The notes under the pieces are model-generated. The model did not search any database and had not been told where the DNA came from. It saw only the letters and a program-made list of their open reading frames with translations. From a bacterium (GTDB taxonomy: Bacteria > Zhuqueibacterota > Zhuqueibacteria > Residuimicrobiales > Oceaniaggregativiventaceae), in assembly GCA_029565675.1 (NCBI GenBank), contig JAKQNP010000025.1, positions 1 to 64,000 of the forward strand: DNA of 64,000 nt. Reading direction: 5' to 3'. Within the stretch, counting starts at the first letter, position 1. Each line of letters begins with the position of its first letter. This document shows, one piece after another, positions 17,582 through 27,244 of the stretch. A program made the translations under genes and the position numbers.

Positions 17582-19045
17582 TTATGAAATAGAGTACCAA
17601 GTGAATAATTCATGATTTGTGGAGTGCGCCACATGTTCAAAAAGCCGGCAGACCATATCTGAATGGTTCCTGATAACTTTATAACAATACATTCGATCCT
17701 GGAGCGAATCGATTTGGGCCCGCTCTTTTATGTGCGCCAAGTTTGTAAAATCGACCGGATAATATTTTGCCAGCTCTTCATGCCATTGACGCTTGTATAT
17801 CCTGACTATGCCTTTGTCGAAATAGAGTCGCAATTTCAAGAGTTGCGCAACAGCGCGGACCAAATCGTCACACAAATTGACATCCCTCCCTTTGATAGTG
17901 AAAAACGCCTCACTCTGAGCAAAATTCAATGCTTTGCCCATACTGTCCAGCAGTTGCCAGGTAAAAGATTTCAATGATGGTGCCGGCAGGTGGTACACAG
18001 AATCCTTTCCCCACAGCAGGTTCCTTTTCCAGCGCAGGCTGGCATACAAATCAGGGCAATAATACGCGAGAGCATATTTAAACATGGGCATGGTCAAAAT
18101 CACCTGTGAATGAAGGCCAGCTGTTGCTGAATGCTTTAAAATCCTTACAGTATGTTCAAGTTCAGCCAGTGTCAAATCAGCCTGAAGAATGACAAAATCC
18201 CGGCCGCTTTCTCGATAAATCGAAACCAGGAAAGGGAGAATCTCTTGTAAAGAGCTAGTAATCTGGGAATTGGAAAATTCTTCATCCAACTCGTGCCACG
18301 GGGGAAAAAGGTCGGTTGAAGCCGAAGTACCTGGATTATTCTTAGAGCTGAATTGTACCACATAGCGTTCCAAATTATAAAGAGTATTGGCGATCATGGC
18401 AATATCATCCATCGAATCGTGACAGAACAGAGTGTTTACCTGATCACTGTTCTGATACCGGATGCCATAACGAATGATTTTATTGGCGATCCTCAAGAGC
18501 CGAAGCCTGGCCAGAGAACCTTTGTCGATGGGATGGTGGAACAGCGGCAACAGAATCCATTGATAAACGACGAATGCATGATTCAGGGCATCCCGGAATC
18601 TGTCGGCCGGGAATCCTGTATCTGCTTCACGTGGGCACTCTTTTCCGAATATTTTTTGCCAATCGCGAGCCTCGTAACCCGAAATGGTAAATCCCGTCCA
18701 AGCCTTCATCTGGCGTAACGACAATATGTTTACATCCGTGAGCATTGGCAACCATTTGCGAATCCGCTGGAATTTCTGCCAAAAAGCCAATAGAAAATGA
18801 AATTCCGAATCCCATTCCTGTTCATCCTTAATGACCACGGTCAAATCAATATCGCTTAACCCCGGTTGCCAGTTCTCATATACCATACCATGTCGGAGAT
18901 ACAACGCATGAATCTCCGGAAATTGCCTGCTGAATTGTATGAACTGTAATATGGCAAATTTATACGGCAATTTATTGACGAGATTGAAAGGCCAATGGGG
19001 ATTGGTGAGGAGGACGATTTTTCGAATGACCGATAAAAGCTTCAT
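17582..19045 (-). CDS. Nucleotidyltransferase-fold protein, large
   Basis: 487 residues from the ATG at 19045; a TTG at 19063 is also open. Residues about 55-80 read ALYLRHGMVYENW, then PGLSDIDLTVVIKD, the polymerase-beta-type nucleotidyltransferase core with its Asp-x-Asp metal pair. The remaining 400 residues are helical and not recognisable, with a second possible domain around VHTVRILKHSATAGLHSQ. It faces an HprK-like kinase gene across 540 bp. The pairing suggests nucleotide-based modification of a product of this glycan region, but the substrate is unknown. Confidence 0.6.
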   Translation of the reverse strand: MKLLSVIRKIVLLTNPHWPFNLVNKLPYKFAILQFIQFSRQFPEIHALYLRHGMVYENWQPGLSDIDLTVVIKDEQEWDSEFHFLLAFWQKFQRIRKWLPMLTDVNILSLRQMKAWTGFTISGYEARDWQKIFGKECPREADTGFPADRFRDALNHAFVVYQWILLPLFHHPIDKGSLARLRLLRIANKIIRYGIRYQNSDQVNTLFCHDSMDDIAMIANTLYNLERYVVQFSSKNNPGTSASTDLFPPWHELDEEFSNSQITSSLQEILPFLVSIYRESGRDFVILQADLTLAELEHTVRILKHSATAGLHSQVILTMPMFKYALAYYCPDLYASLRWKRNLLWGKDSVYHLPAPSLKSFTWQLLDSMGKALNFAQSEAFFTIKGRDVNLCDDLVRAVAQLLKLRLYFDKGIVRIYKRQWHEELAKYYPVDFTNLAHIKERAQIDSLQDRMYCYKVIRNHSDMVCRLFEHVAHSTNHELFTWYSIS

Positions 19046-19172
19046 AATCCGATGACACCGCAATGTTCTTTACATGCACTGTGATTTCATCTTGATCTGC
19101 AGGCACGTATCACCGGAATATATATATTCAAAAGACAAGAATCAAGAGGGCTGTAGAGCGGCTATTCCTCAT

Positions 19173-19436
19173 CTACGGCAACCTGAAACCAATATTCAGA
19201 CATGGCCAATGAATAATCCCGGGGGGGTTCTTCGTCCAGGCGGATTCAATATTTTCTGGCAAGGTATAGGCAGTGTCACATCTCAGAGGTGCACGCGTTC
19301 GATCAAATCCCATTCGATAATTTTCTTGATTATTACTATCTGAATATCTACATTTTGACCGAAAAAACTGTGCCAGCGGAGGCAACGATACACCCCGATA
19401 ATACTGAGGGAGGAGGCGGGACAATTTTTTAATCAT
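19173..19436 (-). CDS. Possible small protein, 87 residues, between nucleotidyltransferase and kinase genes
   Basis: An open frame on the same strand as and just upstream of the nucleotidyltransferase gene. A weak AAAAGGCG motif precedes the ATG at 19436. The product is basic (MIKKLSRLLPQYYRGVSLPP) and ends NIGFRLP. I recognise no family, and it could be chance. It is listed because kinase plus nucleotidyltransferase pairs sometimes act on a small peptide encoded beside them. Confidence 0.3.
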   Translation of the reverse strand: MIKKLSRLLPQYYRGVSLPPLAQFFRSKCRYSDSNNQENYRMGFDRTRAPLRCDTAYTLPENIESAWTKNPPGIIHWPCLNIGFRLP

Positions 19437-19583
19437 TTATACGCCTTTTTTTTATTTGGACAGGAGGGGAATTTCCGATCCTATCCATAATTATACTGAT
19501 TTCGCTCCGGAAACAGCGGATTGTCACGAGGGAAGCTCGCAGCCATACAGGAAAATCCTATTTATAAGGACGATGGGAAGCGG

Positions 19584-20588
19584 ATGAATAAACTGATTCT
19601 GGATATGTATGGCTTTATAGTAGAATGTCAATCCGATTCCGTCAACATCATTCAAACCCTGGTGCGGCCATTCCGGTTCTTTGTTCAAGAATCGGGAGAG
19701 CCGCACACTATCGTCACGATCCATACCTTTGCACCTCCCTATAATGATTTTCCCCCGATCAAGGCGGCGTTTTCATCTCCACGCAACATTGTGTTCAAAG
19801 ACGGCACCACCAAAATTATTGATTATTTTCATCAAGGCGTGGTCATCCAGAAGGAAAATGAATTCCAAATTTATGGGACAGATCGGAATTTCCTGCAGGA
19901 ATCCTTTTTGCTGCTGATTCTTTCTTGCTTCGGCCAATATTGCGACTCCCACAGGATGATGCGCATTCATGCGTTGGCCCTCTCCTGCGGAGAAATGGCC
20001 ATCATATTGCCGATGCTGCCGGGAAGCGGCAAATCCACATTGGCTGTGGCCATGCTGAACTCAGATGGCATCGGACTTATTTCGGATGATTCTCCGCTCG
20101 TCAATAAATACGGGCAGGTACTTCCATTCCCCATGCGCATTGGAACGAATGACGCCCGCCTGTTGAAGGCGATCCCCGGAAAATTCAAGTACCAAGTAGA
20201 CCGTATGGAGTACGGCATCAAGTCATTTGTCGATGTCGAATATTGGCAGGACCGTATCCAGCGCCATCCTTTCCGACGTACACTATTGTTTATCTCTTAT
20301 CAAATGCTGAACGGTGCTCCCCGTATTCATTCCGCATCGTACTGGATGGCTTTAAAGGCCCTTATCCGCGATGCGGTCGTGGGTGTTGGGCTGTTTCAGG
20401 GTGTAGAATTCCTTTTCAGCCATAATACATGGGAGGTGCTGAAGCAGATCAAAACCGGCTTTATGCGCCTGAATCTAAGCCTCAAGCTTTTGCGGAAAAG
20501 TCGCGTTTATTGCTTTGCCCTGTCGCGGAATCCCGAGGAGAATGCGGCCATGCTGCAGTCATTTATCCGGACCGAACTAAAATCCTGA
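19584..20588 (+). CDS. HprK-like serine kinase (HPr kinase/phosphorylase fold)
   Basis: 334 residues from the ATG at 19584; a TTG at 19521 extends the frame. The P-loop LPGSGKST is at about 145-152, and SDDSPLV at 167-173 corresponds to the HprK metal-binding strand. The N-terminal 120 residues are unlike true HprK and there is no HPr-binding CR signature, so it is a stand-alone relative of the type found beside glycan and peptide-modification genes. It should phosphorylate a Ser, or another hydroxyl, of an unknown partner. It leads a rightward run into the ABC exporter genes. Confidence 0.7.
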   Translation: MNKLILDMYGFIVECQSDSVNIIQTLVRPFRFFVQESGEPHTIVTIHTFAPPYNDFPPIKAAFSSPRNIVFKDGTTKIIDYFHQGVVIQKENEFQIYGTDRNFLQESFLLLILSCFGQYCDSHRMMRIHALALSCGEMAIILPMLPGSGKSTLAVAMLNSDGIGLISDDSPLVNKYGQVLPFPMRIGTNDARLLKAIPGKFKYQVDRMEYGIKSFVDVEYWQDRIQRHPFRRTLLFISYQMLNGAPRIHSASYWMALKALIRDAVVGVGLFQGVEFLFSHNTWEVLKQIKTGFMRLNLSLKLLRKSRVYCFALSRNPEENAAMLQSFIRTELKS

Positions 20589-20758
20589 GGACAGAGCAGG
20601 GACGGGCCCATTCGTCTTTTCCGAATAATCCCGACGTCAATGCTGCTTCGGGCGCCGTGGGGGCAGGTTTTGTATCTTCCTGCCACGTCGGGTCCGCAAC
20701 ATCACCGCGCAGGACCTAAAAAGATCCATCAATTGACTCTTTTTGACAGGATCGTCTA

Positions 20759-21592
20759 TTGAAAGAAATTAAAGACGACACGGTGAATCGAAACAGATCC
20801 TTTCAAACAGAATCGGCGATTATCCATTCACTTGCCAGCTACTGGAATCTCACGCGTGAATTGACACTGGCGCAAATCAAACTCAAGGACCAATCCACGA
20901 TACTGGGATTTTTATGGAGCTTTCTCAACCCCCTGTTATTGTTGTGTATCATTTATGTCATGTTCAGCAAACGGTTTGCGGATCAAACCGAACATTACGC
21001 TCTTTATGTGCTTATCGGCCTTGTTCACTACACCCACTTTGCCAATGTCACGACCGCCGCACTGCCCGTATTTAGCAACATGCGGCAATTGGCCACGCAA
21101 ACTATTTTTCCCAAATCGCTGCTTGTTATCAGCGTCCTTCTTTCGCGAACCGTGGAATTAATCATCACCATGGTTATCACTATGGGTATTGGTTTCGCCA
21201 CTGGTGTCCAGCAGACCTGGGCGTTACTGGGTTTACCTTTTGTGCTTTTCCTGCAGATGCTGTTCGTCCTGTGGGTTTCCCTCTTGCTGGCAATGCTATA
21301 CGTTTTTGTCAGGGATATTTTTCATATTTATCAAGTGATCCTGCGCCTTTTCTTTTTCATGTGCCCAATTTTTTTCACTATCAATTTTGTAGATACCATC
21401 AGGACAGCACGAGTCGTTCTCCTGATCAATCCTCTCACCCATCTGATGACCTACTCGAGAGACATTATTCTTGAAGGACAATTACCTTCCATAAACCACT
21501 ACCTTCTCTGGCTCGCCGTCCATGCCGTCCTGGCAACGGCGATTTTGATGCTGTTTAACAGGATAGAACCGCGGCTTGTGGAGCGTGCCTGA
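20759..21592 (+). CDS. ABC-2 type polysaccharide exporter permease (Wzm/TagG-like)
   Basis: About 277 residues; TTG at 20759 or GTG at 20783 are the candidate starts. N-terminal amphipathic segment with LTLAQIKLKDQSTILGFLWSF, the standard entry of O-antigen/teichoic-acid export permeases, then six hydrophobic helices. It pairs with the ATPase that follows, overlapping its ATG by one base (TGATG). Together they should flip a finished, lipid-linked glycan across the inner membrane. Confidence 0.9.
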   Translation: MKEIKDDTVNRNRSFQTESAIIHSLASYWNLTRELTLAQIKLKDQSTILGFLWSFLNPLLLLCIIYVMFSKRFADQTEHYALYVLIGLVHYTHFANVTTAALPVFSNMRQLATQTIFPKSLLVISVLLSRTVELIITMVITMGIGFATGVQQTWALLGLPFVLFLQMLFVLWVSLLLAMLYVFVRDIFHIYQVILRLFFFMCPIFFTINFVDTIRTARVVLLINPLTHLMTYSRDIILEGQLPSINHYLLWLAVHAVLATAILMLFNRIEPRLVERA

Positions 21593-22344
21593 TGGATCCC
21601 ATCATACGCATACGTGATCTCTCCAAGCGCTTTCCGGTACGCCAGGGGCGTGTTTCATTGCTGACCATGGTACGCGATTCCGTGGTGGATCGTACAGCGC
21701 AATCGTTTATGGTTGATGCCCTCCGTGATGTTAACCTCGACATCATGCGAGGGGAGAAAATCGGAGTCATCGGTAACAACGGCGCTGGAAAAACAACCCT
21801 GTTGAAAATTATCGCCGGATTGTTGCGCCCCGATCACGGACGACTGGAGGTTCGAAGTACGGTCACTTTTCTGGCCGGATATGGAATCGGTATGTTGGAT
21901 GATTTAAGCGTTGAAGAAAATGCCATTTTATACGGTGCCATTTACGGATTGAGGCGGCAGACTGTTCTTGCAGCAATGGAGGAGCTGCTGAGCTGGGCCG
22001 AATTGACAGACTTTAGAAATGCCAAACTGAAAACCCTATCCAGCGGTATGTTTGCTCGACTGGCGTTTTCTGTGACCCGTTATATTGAAAGGGACCTGTT
22101 TTTGCTGGATGAGGCTTTGTCGGCTGCGGACCGGTCCTTTCAGCGCAAGTGCGAATCCGTATTCGCCGTCCGTAAAGAGGGTGACAAAACATATGTTGTC
22201 GCCACGCATAATCTGAGCTTCGTCACACAATTCTGTGAAAAAGCGCTGTGGCTGCATCACGGAAGATGCATGGCTTTCGGTACGGCCGATAAAGTGGTGG
22301 ATGCCTATATTAAATCGAATGGAAGCGGGCCAAAAATCTCATGA
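21592..22344 (+). CDS. ABC transporter ATPase for polysaccharide export (Wzt/TagH-like)
   Basis: 250 residues. Walker A GNNGAGKTT (61-69), signature LSSGM (149-153), Walker B LFLLDE (169-174), and an H-loop in VATHNLSF. The length equals the nucleotide-binding domain alone. The C-terminal carbohydrate-binding domain of O9-type Wzt is missing, so export probably does not read a terminal cap. Start overlaps the permease stop. Confidence 0.92.
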   Translation: MDPIIRIRDLSKRFPVRQGRVSLLTMVRDSVVDRTAQSFMVDALRDVNLDIMRGEKIGVIGNNGAGKTTLLKIIAGLLRPDHGRLEVRSTVTFLAGYGIGMLDDLSVEENAILYGAIYGLRRQTVLAAMEELLSWAELTDFRNAKLKTLSSGMFARLAFSVTRYIERDLFLLDEALSAADRSFQRKCESVFAVRKEGDKTYVVATHNLSFVTQFCEKALWLHHGRCMAFGTADKVVDAYIKSNGSGPKIS

Positions 22345-22522
22345 CAGGCTGAAAATGATGGTGATGGAAAAATGGGCAACGGTATTACTCTGGTGTGTCT
22401 TTTGGGCCTTGAAAAAATCCTGCATGAAAAAATAGCTCGGCTGGCAGGTTGATACCGGTTTTTCGGTCCGGATTTGACTCGTTAGAAAAAAGTGGAGCCA
22501 TTCTTTGAGGTTTGAACTTCCC

Positions 22523-23641
22523 ATGCTGTCAGCGCCTGACTTGCGGAATAGCATCCGCATTGCCTTTGTCTACCGACGGGATAACTACTCGACCCTGTTG
22601 ACCGCCGGCATGAGCCATCTGCGCTTCTTTCGAATGGCCGAGGCCCTGGCTCGGCGTGGCTATCAGGTCGATATCATCATCAACCGCCAGCGCGAGATCG
22701 CCGTGGTCAGCCCGAACTTGCGAGAAGTGCCATTTAACCTGGTGCGCTGGGATGAGTATTCTGTTATCAAAACCGTTTTTCACGAAGGCATGCGAACACT
22801 GATCAAAGAGGGAGGAGGCGAACACCCTTTTATTATCTCAAAACTTGGTTCGGTGATCGCCAGTTCCGAGCATCCCGGGGTTCATTTTCATGGAGATGTC
22901 CGCCAGGACCTTTTTATGCTCCAGTGCGAGGTGGCAAAACGCAGCCGCGCGGTTACCGTACTGACACAAGCAAGCCTCGAACTCTTTCGCAGCGAACATG
23001 GCGATAAACAATTATTTCTGATACCAACCGGTGTGGATGCGGTCATTCCGGAACCGGGCCCGAATCCGTACACCCGTATGGGGATAAGCGATCCGGTCGC
23101 CATCTTTGCAGGCAATCTCTATGATAATACCCGTCAGCCTGAAGTAAACCGGATCTGGCAGGAACGCCTGAACCGACTCGGTCGAGCGCTAAAAGCGCGG
23201 AGAATCCAACTGGTTGCCATGGGTGTTGGTTTAACCAACCTTCTCGATCCGCAGATCGTGCTTCATGTCGGCGCCATCGAAAACAACGCGTATTGGGATT
23301 GGCAGCGATATGCCGCGGTTGGAATCGTGTTGGCTCAAGGAGTGGTCCAGCATAATGAGAGCAGTAAAATATATTATTATCTGCGAACCGGCCTTCCCGT
23401 TGTTTGTGAATCGCCGGTGCCAAACGCTGGTTTGATCAGCAGGTTGGGTCATGGTATGCTGTGTGCTTATGATGATACGGAAGAAATGGCCGATCAGGCG
23501 GCATTTTACTGCCATCATCCTCCGGACAAACACCGGGTGATGCAACGGATGATTGCTGAACACTCCTGGGATCAACGGGCCGCAATGTATGACCGTCTTC
23601 TTTTGCAAACGCTGCCTCACGTTGCGCCAGAGGAGGCGTAA
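22523..23641 (+). CDS. Glycosyltransferase, GT4-like (GT-B fold)
   Basis: About 372 residues; the first ATG is 22523 and an in-frame TTG lies at 22505. IRIAFVYRRDNYST starts the N-terminal Rossmann domain. LIPTGVDAVIPEPG and FAGNLYDNTRQPEV mark the start of the donor domain, and SSKIYYYLRTGLPVVCESP matches the GT-B E-x7-E region, with the first Glu replaced. Adds a sugar during assembly of the glycan exported by the adjacent ABC pair. Its stop adjoins the next start. Confidence 0.75.
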   Translation: MLSAPDLRNSIRIAFVYRRDNYSTLLTAGMSHLRFFRMAEALARRGYQVDIIINRQREIAVVSPNLREVPFNLVRWDEYSVIKTVFHEGMRTLIKEGGGEHPFIISKLGSVIASSEHPGVHFHGDVRQDLFMLQCEVAKRSRAVTVLTQASLELFRSEHGDKQLFLIPTGVDAVIPEPGPNPYTRMGISDPVAIFAGNLYDNTRQPEVNRIWQERLNRLGRALKARRIQLVAMGVGLTNLLDPQIVLHVGAIENNAYWDWQRYAAVGIVLAQGVVQHNESSKIYYYLRTGLPVVCESPVPNAGLISRLGHGMLCAYDDTEEMADQAAFYCHHPPDKHRVMQRMIAEHSWDQRAAMYDRLLLQTLPHVAPEEA

Positions 23642-25285
23642 GTGAAAGATACGATGCAGCGAAAATCCGACAAAATCCGGGTCGGCTTTATCTGTGATCA
23701 ACTTGAAATCGGAGGGCAGGAGAGAGCCTGCTATCGCATACTTCAGCATTTGGATCGCAAACGATTCATTCCCTTTCTCTATGCCTTTCGCCCCGGAATG
23801 ATGCTCGAGGATTTTTTTGCCCTTCAAATACCGATCTACCTTGGCCACACACGGCCGGGAAGAGACAAAGCCTGGAACACCATCGACCGGCTCGCGCGCA
23901 TTGATTGGCGCAAACGGCTGACGCATCTTCTCCAAAATGATCGAATCGATGTCGTTGTGGTATTTTCCTGGCGGGATGGGCCGGCTGCAGCCCGCGTCGC
24001 GGGCGTGCGGGCGATTGTGGAGCGGGTCGATGGCCCGGCCCTGGCGGAGCGGATTAATGACAAATCTGGAATAACGCGCGTGGTGTGCGAATCTCGCTCC
24101 GTCTATCGTCTTCTTACATCGCAGCGCAAACGCTTCGGCTTGACGAAAAAGCAGGTCAAGATTGTCCTAAACGGTATAGACCGCAATCAGTTTAATCCTG
24201 GCCGACTTTCGAGACGGCAGTGCCGCAAGGTGCTTGGCATCGCGCATGACGAATTTGTTGTCGGAACCGTCGCCCGTCTGGCTCCCGTGAAAAACATAGG
24301 CACTATGGTTCGCGCGATCGCGTTTCTAATGTGCCAAAATAGCAACATATTACAATCTAAATTGCGCTTTATTGTGGTGGGTCCAGATGGGGGTGAGCAT
24401 AAGGCGCTCCAGGGACTTGCACGTGAACTAGGAATTTCCAACAAGGTTACATTCCTTGTCATGCGGACAGACATTCCGGAAATATTGCGGGCACTTGATC
24501 TCTTTGTCTCCACCTCTATCAATGAAGGTACACCGAATGCCATGCTGGAGGCTATGGCCATGGCTCTTCCAGTGATAGCTACGCCTGTCGGCGGAGTCAC
24601 GGACTTGATCGACAGACGCTATCTCATTTCGCCAAATAATTATCAGTTGCTCGCTAAAAAGATTTTAAAATTGTGGCAGGAACCGTTACTGCGAAAACGG
24701 CTGGGAAAGCAAAACCGCCAGAAAAGTGCGCAATATGAAATCACTGATGCGGCCAGGAAATTTGAACAAATTCTGATAGAAGCGATTGGCGCTGGACAAC
24801 GTGGCCCGGCTTTAGCAAGACGATTGCTGTTCATCTCGTCGCAGAATGGATTACACCGGCTCACACAGTCTTTCGCAGACCAGCTGAAAAAAGAAAAAGT
24901 TAACGTAAAATATATCAGGCTGCATGATCGCAAATCTGAAGACCGCTTAATTCTCCAACAACTACACCGTATCAGCGATCCGGATTTGCTCCTGGTGGAA
25001 GATGTCGAGATTGCAAAGTTTGTGAAAAAAGTACTTCCACACATCGAGATTGTATTTTTGCAGCAGGATAACGAACCATTGCTGCAGAATCCCAAGAAAT
25101 ATGCTGCTGTAGATCATATCCTGTTCTATTCGGAGTTGTCTGCGGCTGCGGCGCAAAATGACTTTCCATTTTTAGTCGAAAAAATATTGCCGGGATCCAT
25201 TGACCCGACTCAAAAGAACCTCGCTGCAAAACTTGCAGGGCTACTTGAGCAAAAGTCAAACAACCGACAGCCGGAGGGACTTTGA
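23642..25285 (+). CDS. GT4 glycosyltransferase with an extra C-terminal domain
   Basis: 547 residues, GTG start directly behind the previous stop. Residues 1-390 are a complete GT4 enzyme (QLEIGGQERACYRIL, VLNGIDRNQFNPG, VGTVARLAPVKNIGTM, NEGTPNAMLEAMAMALPVIATPVGG). Residues about 397-547 form an added alpha/beta domain (RLLFISSQNGLHRLTQ, DLLLVEDVEIAKFVKK, DHILFYSEL) that looks like a receiver or GT-B N-terminal fold without known catalytic residues. The extra domain may bind acceptor or partner. The last four bases overlap the next gene. Confidence 0.82.
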   Translation: MKDTMQRKSDKIRVGFICDQLEIGGQERACYRILQHLDRKRFIPFLYAFRPGMMLEDFFALQIPIYLGHTRPGRDKAWNTIDRLARIDWRKRLTHLLQNDRIDVVVVFSWRDGPAAARVAGVRAIVERVDGPALAERINDKSGITRVVCESRSVYRLLTSQRKRFGLTKKQVKIVLNGIDRNQFNPGRLSRRQCRKVLGIAHDEFVVGTVARLAPVKNIGTMVRAIAFLMCQNSNILQSKLRFIVVGPDGGEHKALQGLARELGISNKVTFLVMRTDIPEILRALDLFVSTSINEGTPNAMLEAMAMALPVIATPVGGVTDLIDRRYLISPNNYQLLAKKILKLWQEPLLRKRLGKQNRQKSAQYEITDAARKFEQILIEAIGAGQRGPALARRLLFISSQNGLHRLTQSFADQLKKEKVNVKYIRLHDRKSEDRLILQQLHRISDPDLLLVEDVEIAKFVKKVLPHIEIVFLQQDNEPLLQNPKKYAAVDHILFYSELSAAAAQNDFPFLVEKILPGSIDPTQKNLAAKLAGLLEQKSNNRQPEGL

Positions 25286-26334
25286 ACATCCTCTCGGTCA
25301 TCGAAACCTTCGCGCATGGTGGTGCGGAAACGGTTTTGGCGAATCTGGTTCTCTCGCTCCAGGAGCATGTTCATCGCGTTTTACATTTTAGCAGTGCTAA
25401 TGAAACGATGGCACACGGATCCTTTGTTGCGGCGCTCAATAAAGCAGGCGTAACCGTGATCGACCAGCACTGGTCCGTATTGAACGATCCGGCCGCCCGA
25501 CAGGAGGTGTTCGGAGACTCTCAGCCGGATGTGATTTTTTTCCATTGGTGGGGAAAGGATCCGTGGCGATCCTATATAAACGGTATTGATAAAACGGCGA
25601 AAAAACGCCCATGGCTGGTGTTGATTTTGCATCACGCCGTGATTCCCGCACCGGCCGGGTATGATCAATACGTTTTGGTTGCGGATTTTCAGAAAAGTCA
25701 GCTATCGAATCATTCAGCAGAGAAGGTCGTCGTCATCCCCAACGGAATTGATCTGGCACGCTTTAAAGAAAAACCAATGAAAGCGGTAAAAGGATTTGTT
25801 ATTGGCAGACTGAGCGGGCTGCGGCCAGGCAAGATCCCCATGAATTGGGTGCGCACAGCCATAGGTTTTAATGTCCCGGGCGCTACCTTTATTATTGCCG
25901 GAGACGGGGAGCGGCGCAGGATCCTTGAACTGGAAGCGCAGCAGCTCGGAGTGTCTGACCAATTTTTGTTTCCTGGATATATCCCGTTCGATGAGGTCCC
26001 ACGTCTTTTAAGCACTTTTGATGTATTTTGTTATGCAACCGACACGGCAATCGAATGTTGCCCACTGGCATTGTTGGAGGCTCTGGCCGCTGGTGTTCCG
26101 ATTGTGGCCGAAGCACGTGGAGGTATCCCTGAAATCGTGGTTCATAATCAGAACGGCCTTTTGGCCAGGTCTCCAGCCGAAATGGGATTGCACCTGCGCG
26201 CGCTGGCGGCAGATCCCGATCGGCTGGCCGAACTCGCTCGGCGTGCGCACATTTCGGCGGAGCGTTTTTCTCTTGCACGGCAGATTGAGGATTTTCGCAA
26301 GCTGCTGAACGTGCATTCGAGGAGTGTGCAATGA
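25282..26334 (+). CDS. GT4 glycosyltransferase
   Basis: 350 residues from a TTG start inside the previous stop codon region (translational coupling). SVIETFAHGGAETVLANL is the classic GT4 N terminus. VIPNGIDLARF, FIIAGDGERRRIL and ECCPLALLEALAAGVPIVAEARGG form the donor site, with the E-x7-E-like motif. A retaining sugar transferase in the same export operon. Confidence 0.88.
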   Translation: MNILSVIETFAHGGAETVLANLVLSLQEHVHRVLHFSSANETMAHGSFVAALNKAGVTVIDQHWSVLNDPAARQEVFGDSQPDVIFFHWWGKDPWRSYINGIDKTAKKRPWLVLILHHAVIPAPAGYDQYVLVADFQKSQLSNHSAEKVVVIPNGIDLARFKEKPMKAVKGFVIGRLSGLRPGKIPMNWVRTAIGFNVPGATFIIAGDGERRRILELEAQQLGVSDQFLFPGYIPFDEVPRLLSTFDVFCYATDTAIECCPLALLEALAAGVPIVAEARGGIPEIVVHNQNGLLARSPAEMGLHLRALAADPDRLAELARRAHISAERFSLARQIEDFRKLLNVHSRSVQ

Positions 26335-26425
26335 TCCCATGGTTTGCAGTTGGGCAGAACTGGCGAAGGTACAGGGGATCGATACACAAACAAAGCCCTT
26401 TGCGGAATCCTAGGTGGAACAGGCC

Positions 26426-27244
26426 ATGAATCCTCAACCCTGCGCAACAATCATAATCCCCTTGCTGCGTCAAAATGATCGCTGGCTGGAGCAATCGGTT
26501 CGGTCGGCACTTGTGCAAAGCGCTTTTTCAGATGTACTCATAGTAATATCCCCAGAAACCCCCGCTTCGAATCTCGCTGTTCTTGCTGCGCTGCGACGAG
26601 AATTTCATTCGTTGAGAATTATTAGAGAAAAACCCGGAAGGGGATTTCCCGGTGCACTCAATGCCGGTATCGCCGCAGCCACTACATCGCGTGTGGGCTT
26701 TTTGCTCTCGGATGACTGGCTGCTTTCCGATGCCGTTGCTGAATGCCTGCCTTTTTCCGCGGATATTGTGAGTACAGGTCTGACAGTATATGCTGCGGAT
26801 GGCCTCACACCCCTTGAACACATCAGCAGCCATATCACATGGTCTGGCTATGAGAGTCAGGCTAACCTCGAGCGCAAAGCGGCTTATCTCACTCATTTTT
26901 TCCTGTTTAACAAAAAAAAGCTCGAAGAGGTGGGCTGCCTCGACGAATCGCTCGGCGATGCGCCGGGAATTGACGATTATGAGCTGATTTGGACCATGCT
27001 GGAACGAGGGGCTTCTGTTGCAATTGTCGGTAAAAGTCTCTATTGTTACCGGGATCACGAAGAGATTCGCCTCACCTTGAGGGAAAAGCAAAACCTCATA
27101 AGGACCATGGAACGGATTTTAGATAAGCATGGCGTTCCTGGTGCTGAACGTGAGCATCTTTTAGCGAGACATGCGCGCTGGTTTGGGAAACCCATTCAGA
27201 CCGTATGGAAAGAGCTTAATCAGGCGAGGCGTGGTACATCATGA
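26426..27244 (+). CDS. GT2 family glycosyltransferase
   Basis: About 272 residues; the ATG at 26426 is preferred and a GTG at 26414 is also open. GT-A fold: TIIIPLLRQNDRWLEQSVRSAL, GFPGALNAGIAAA, FLLSDDWLLSD in the place of the DXD motif, and CLDESLGDAPGIDDYELIW near the acceptor site. It probably adds a hexose by inversion. The stop overlaps the next ATG by four bases. Confidence 0.82.
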   Translation: MNPQPCATIIIPLLRQNDRWLEQSVRSALVQSAFSDVLIVISPETPASNLAVLAALRREFHSLRIIREKPGRGFPGALNAGIAAATTSRVGFLLSDDWLLSDAVAECLPFSADIVSTGLTVYAADGLTPLEHISSHITWSGYESQANLERKAAYLTHFFLFNKKKLEEVGCLDESLGDAPGIDDYELIWTMLERGASVAIVGKSLYCYRDHEEIRLTLREKQNLIRTMERILDKHGVPGAEREHLLARHARWFGKPIQTVWKELNQARRGTS

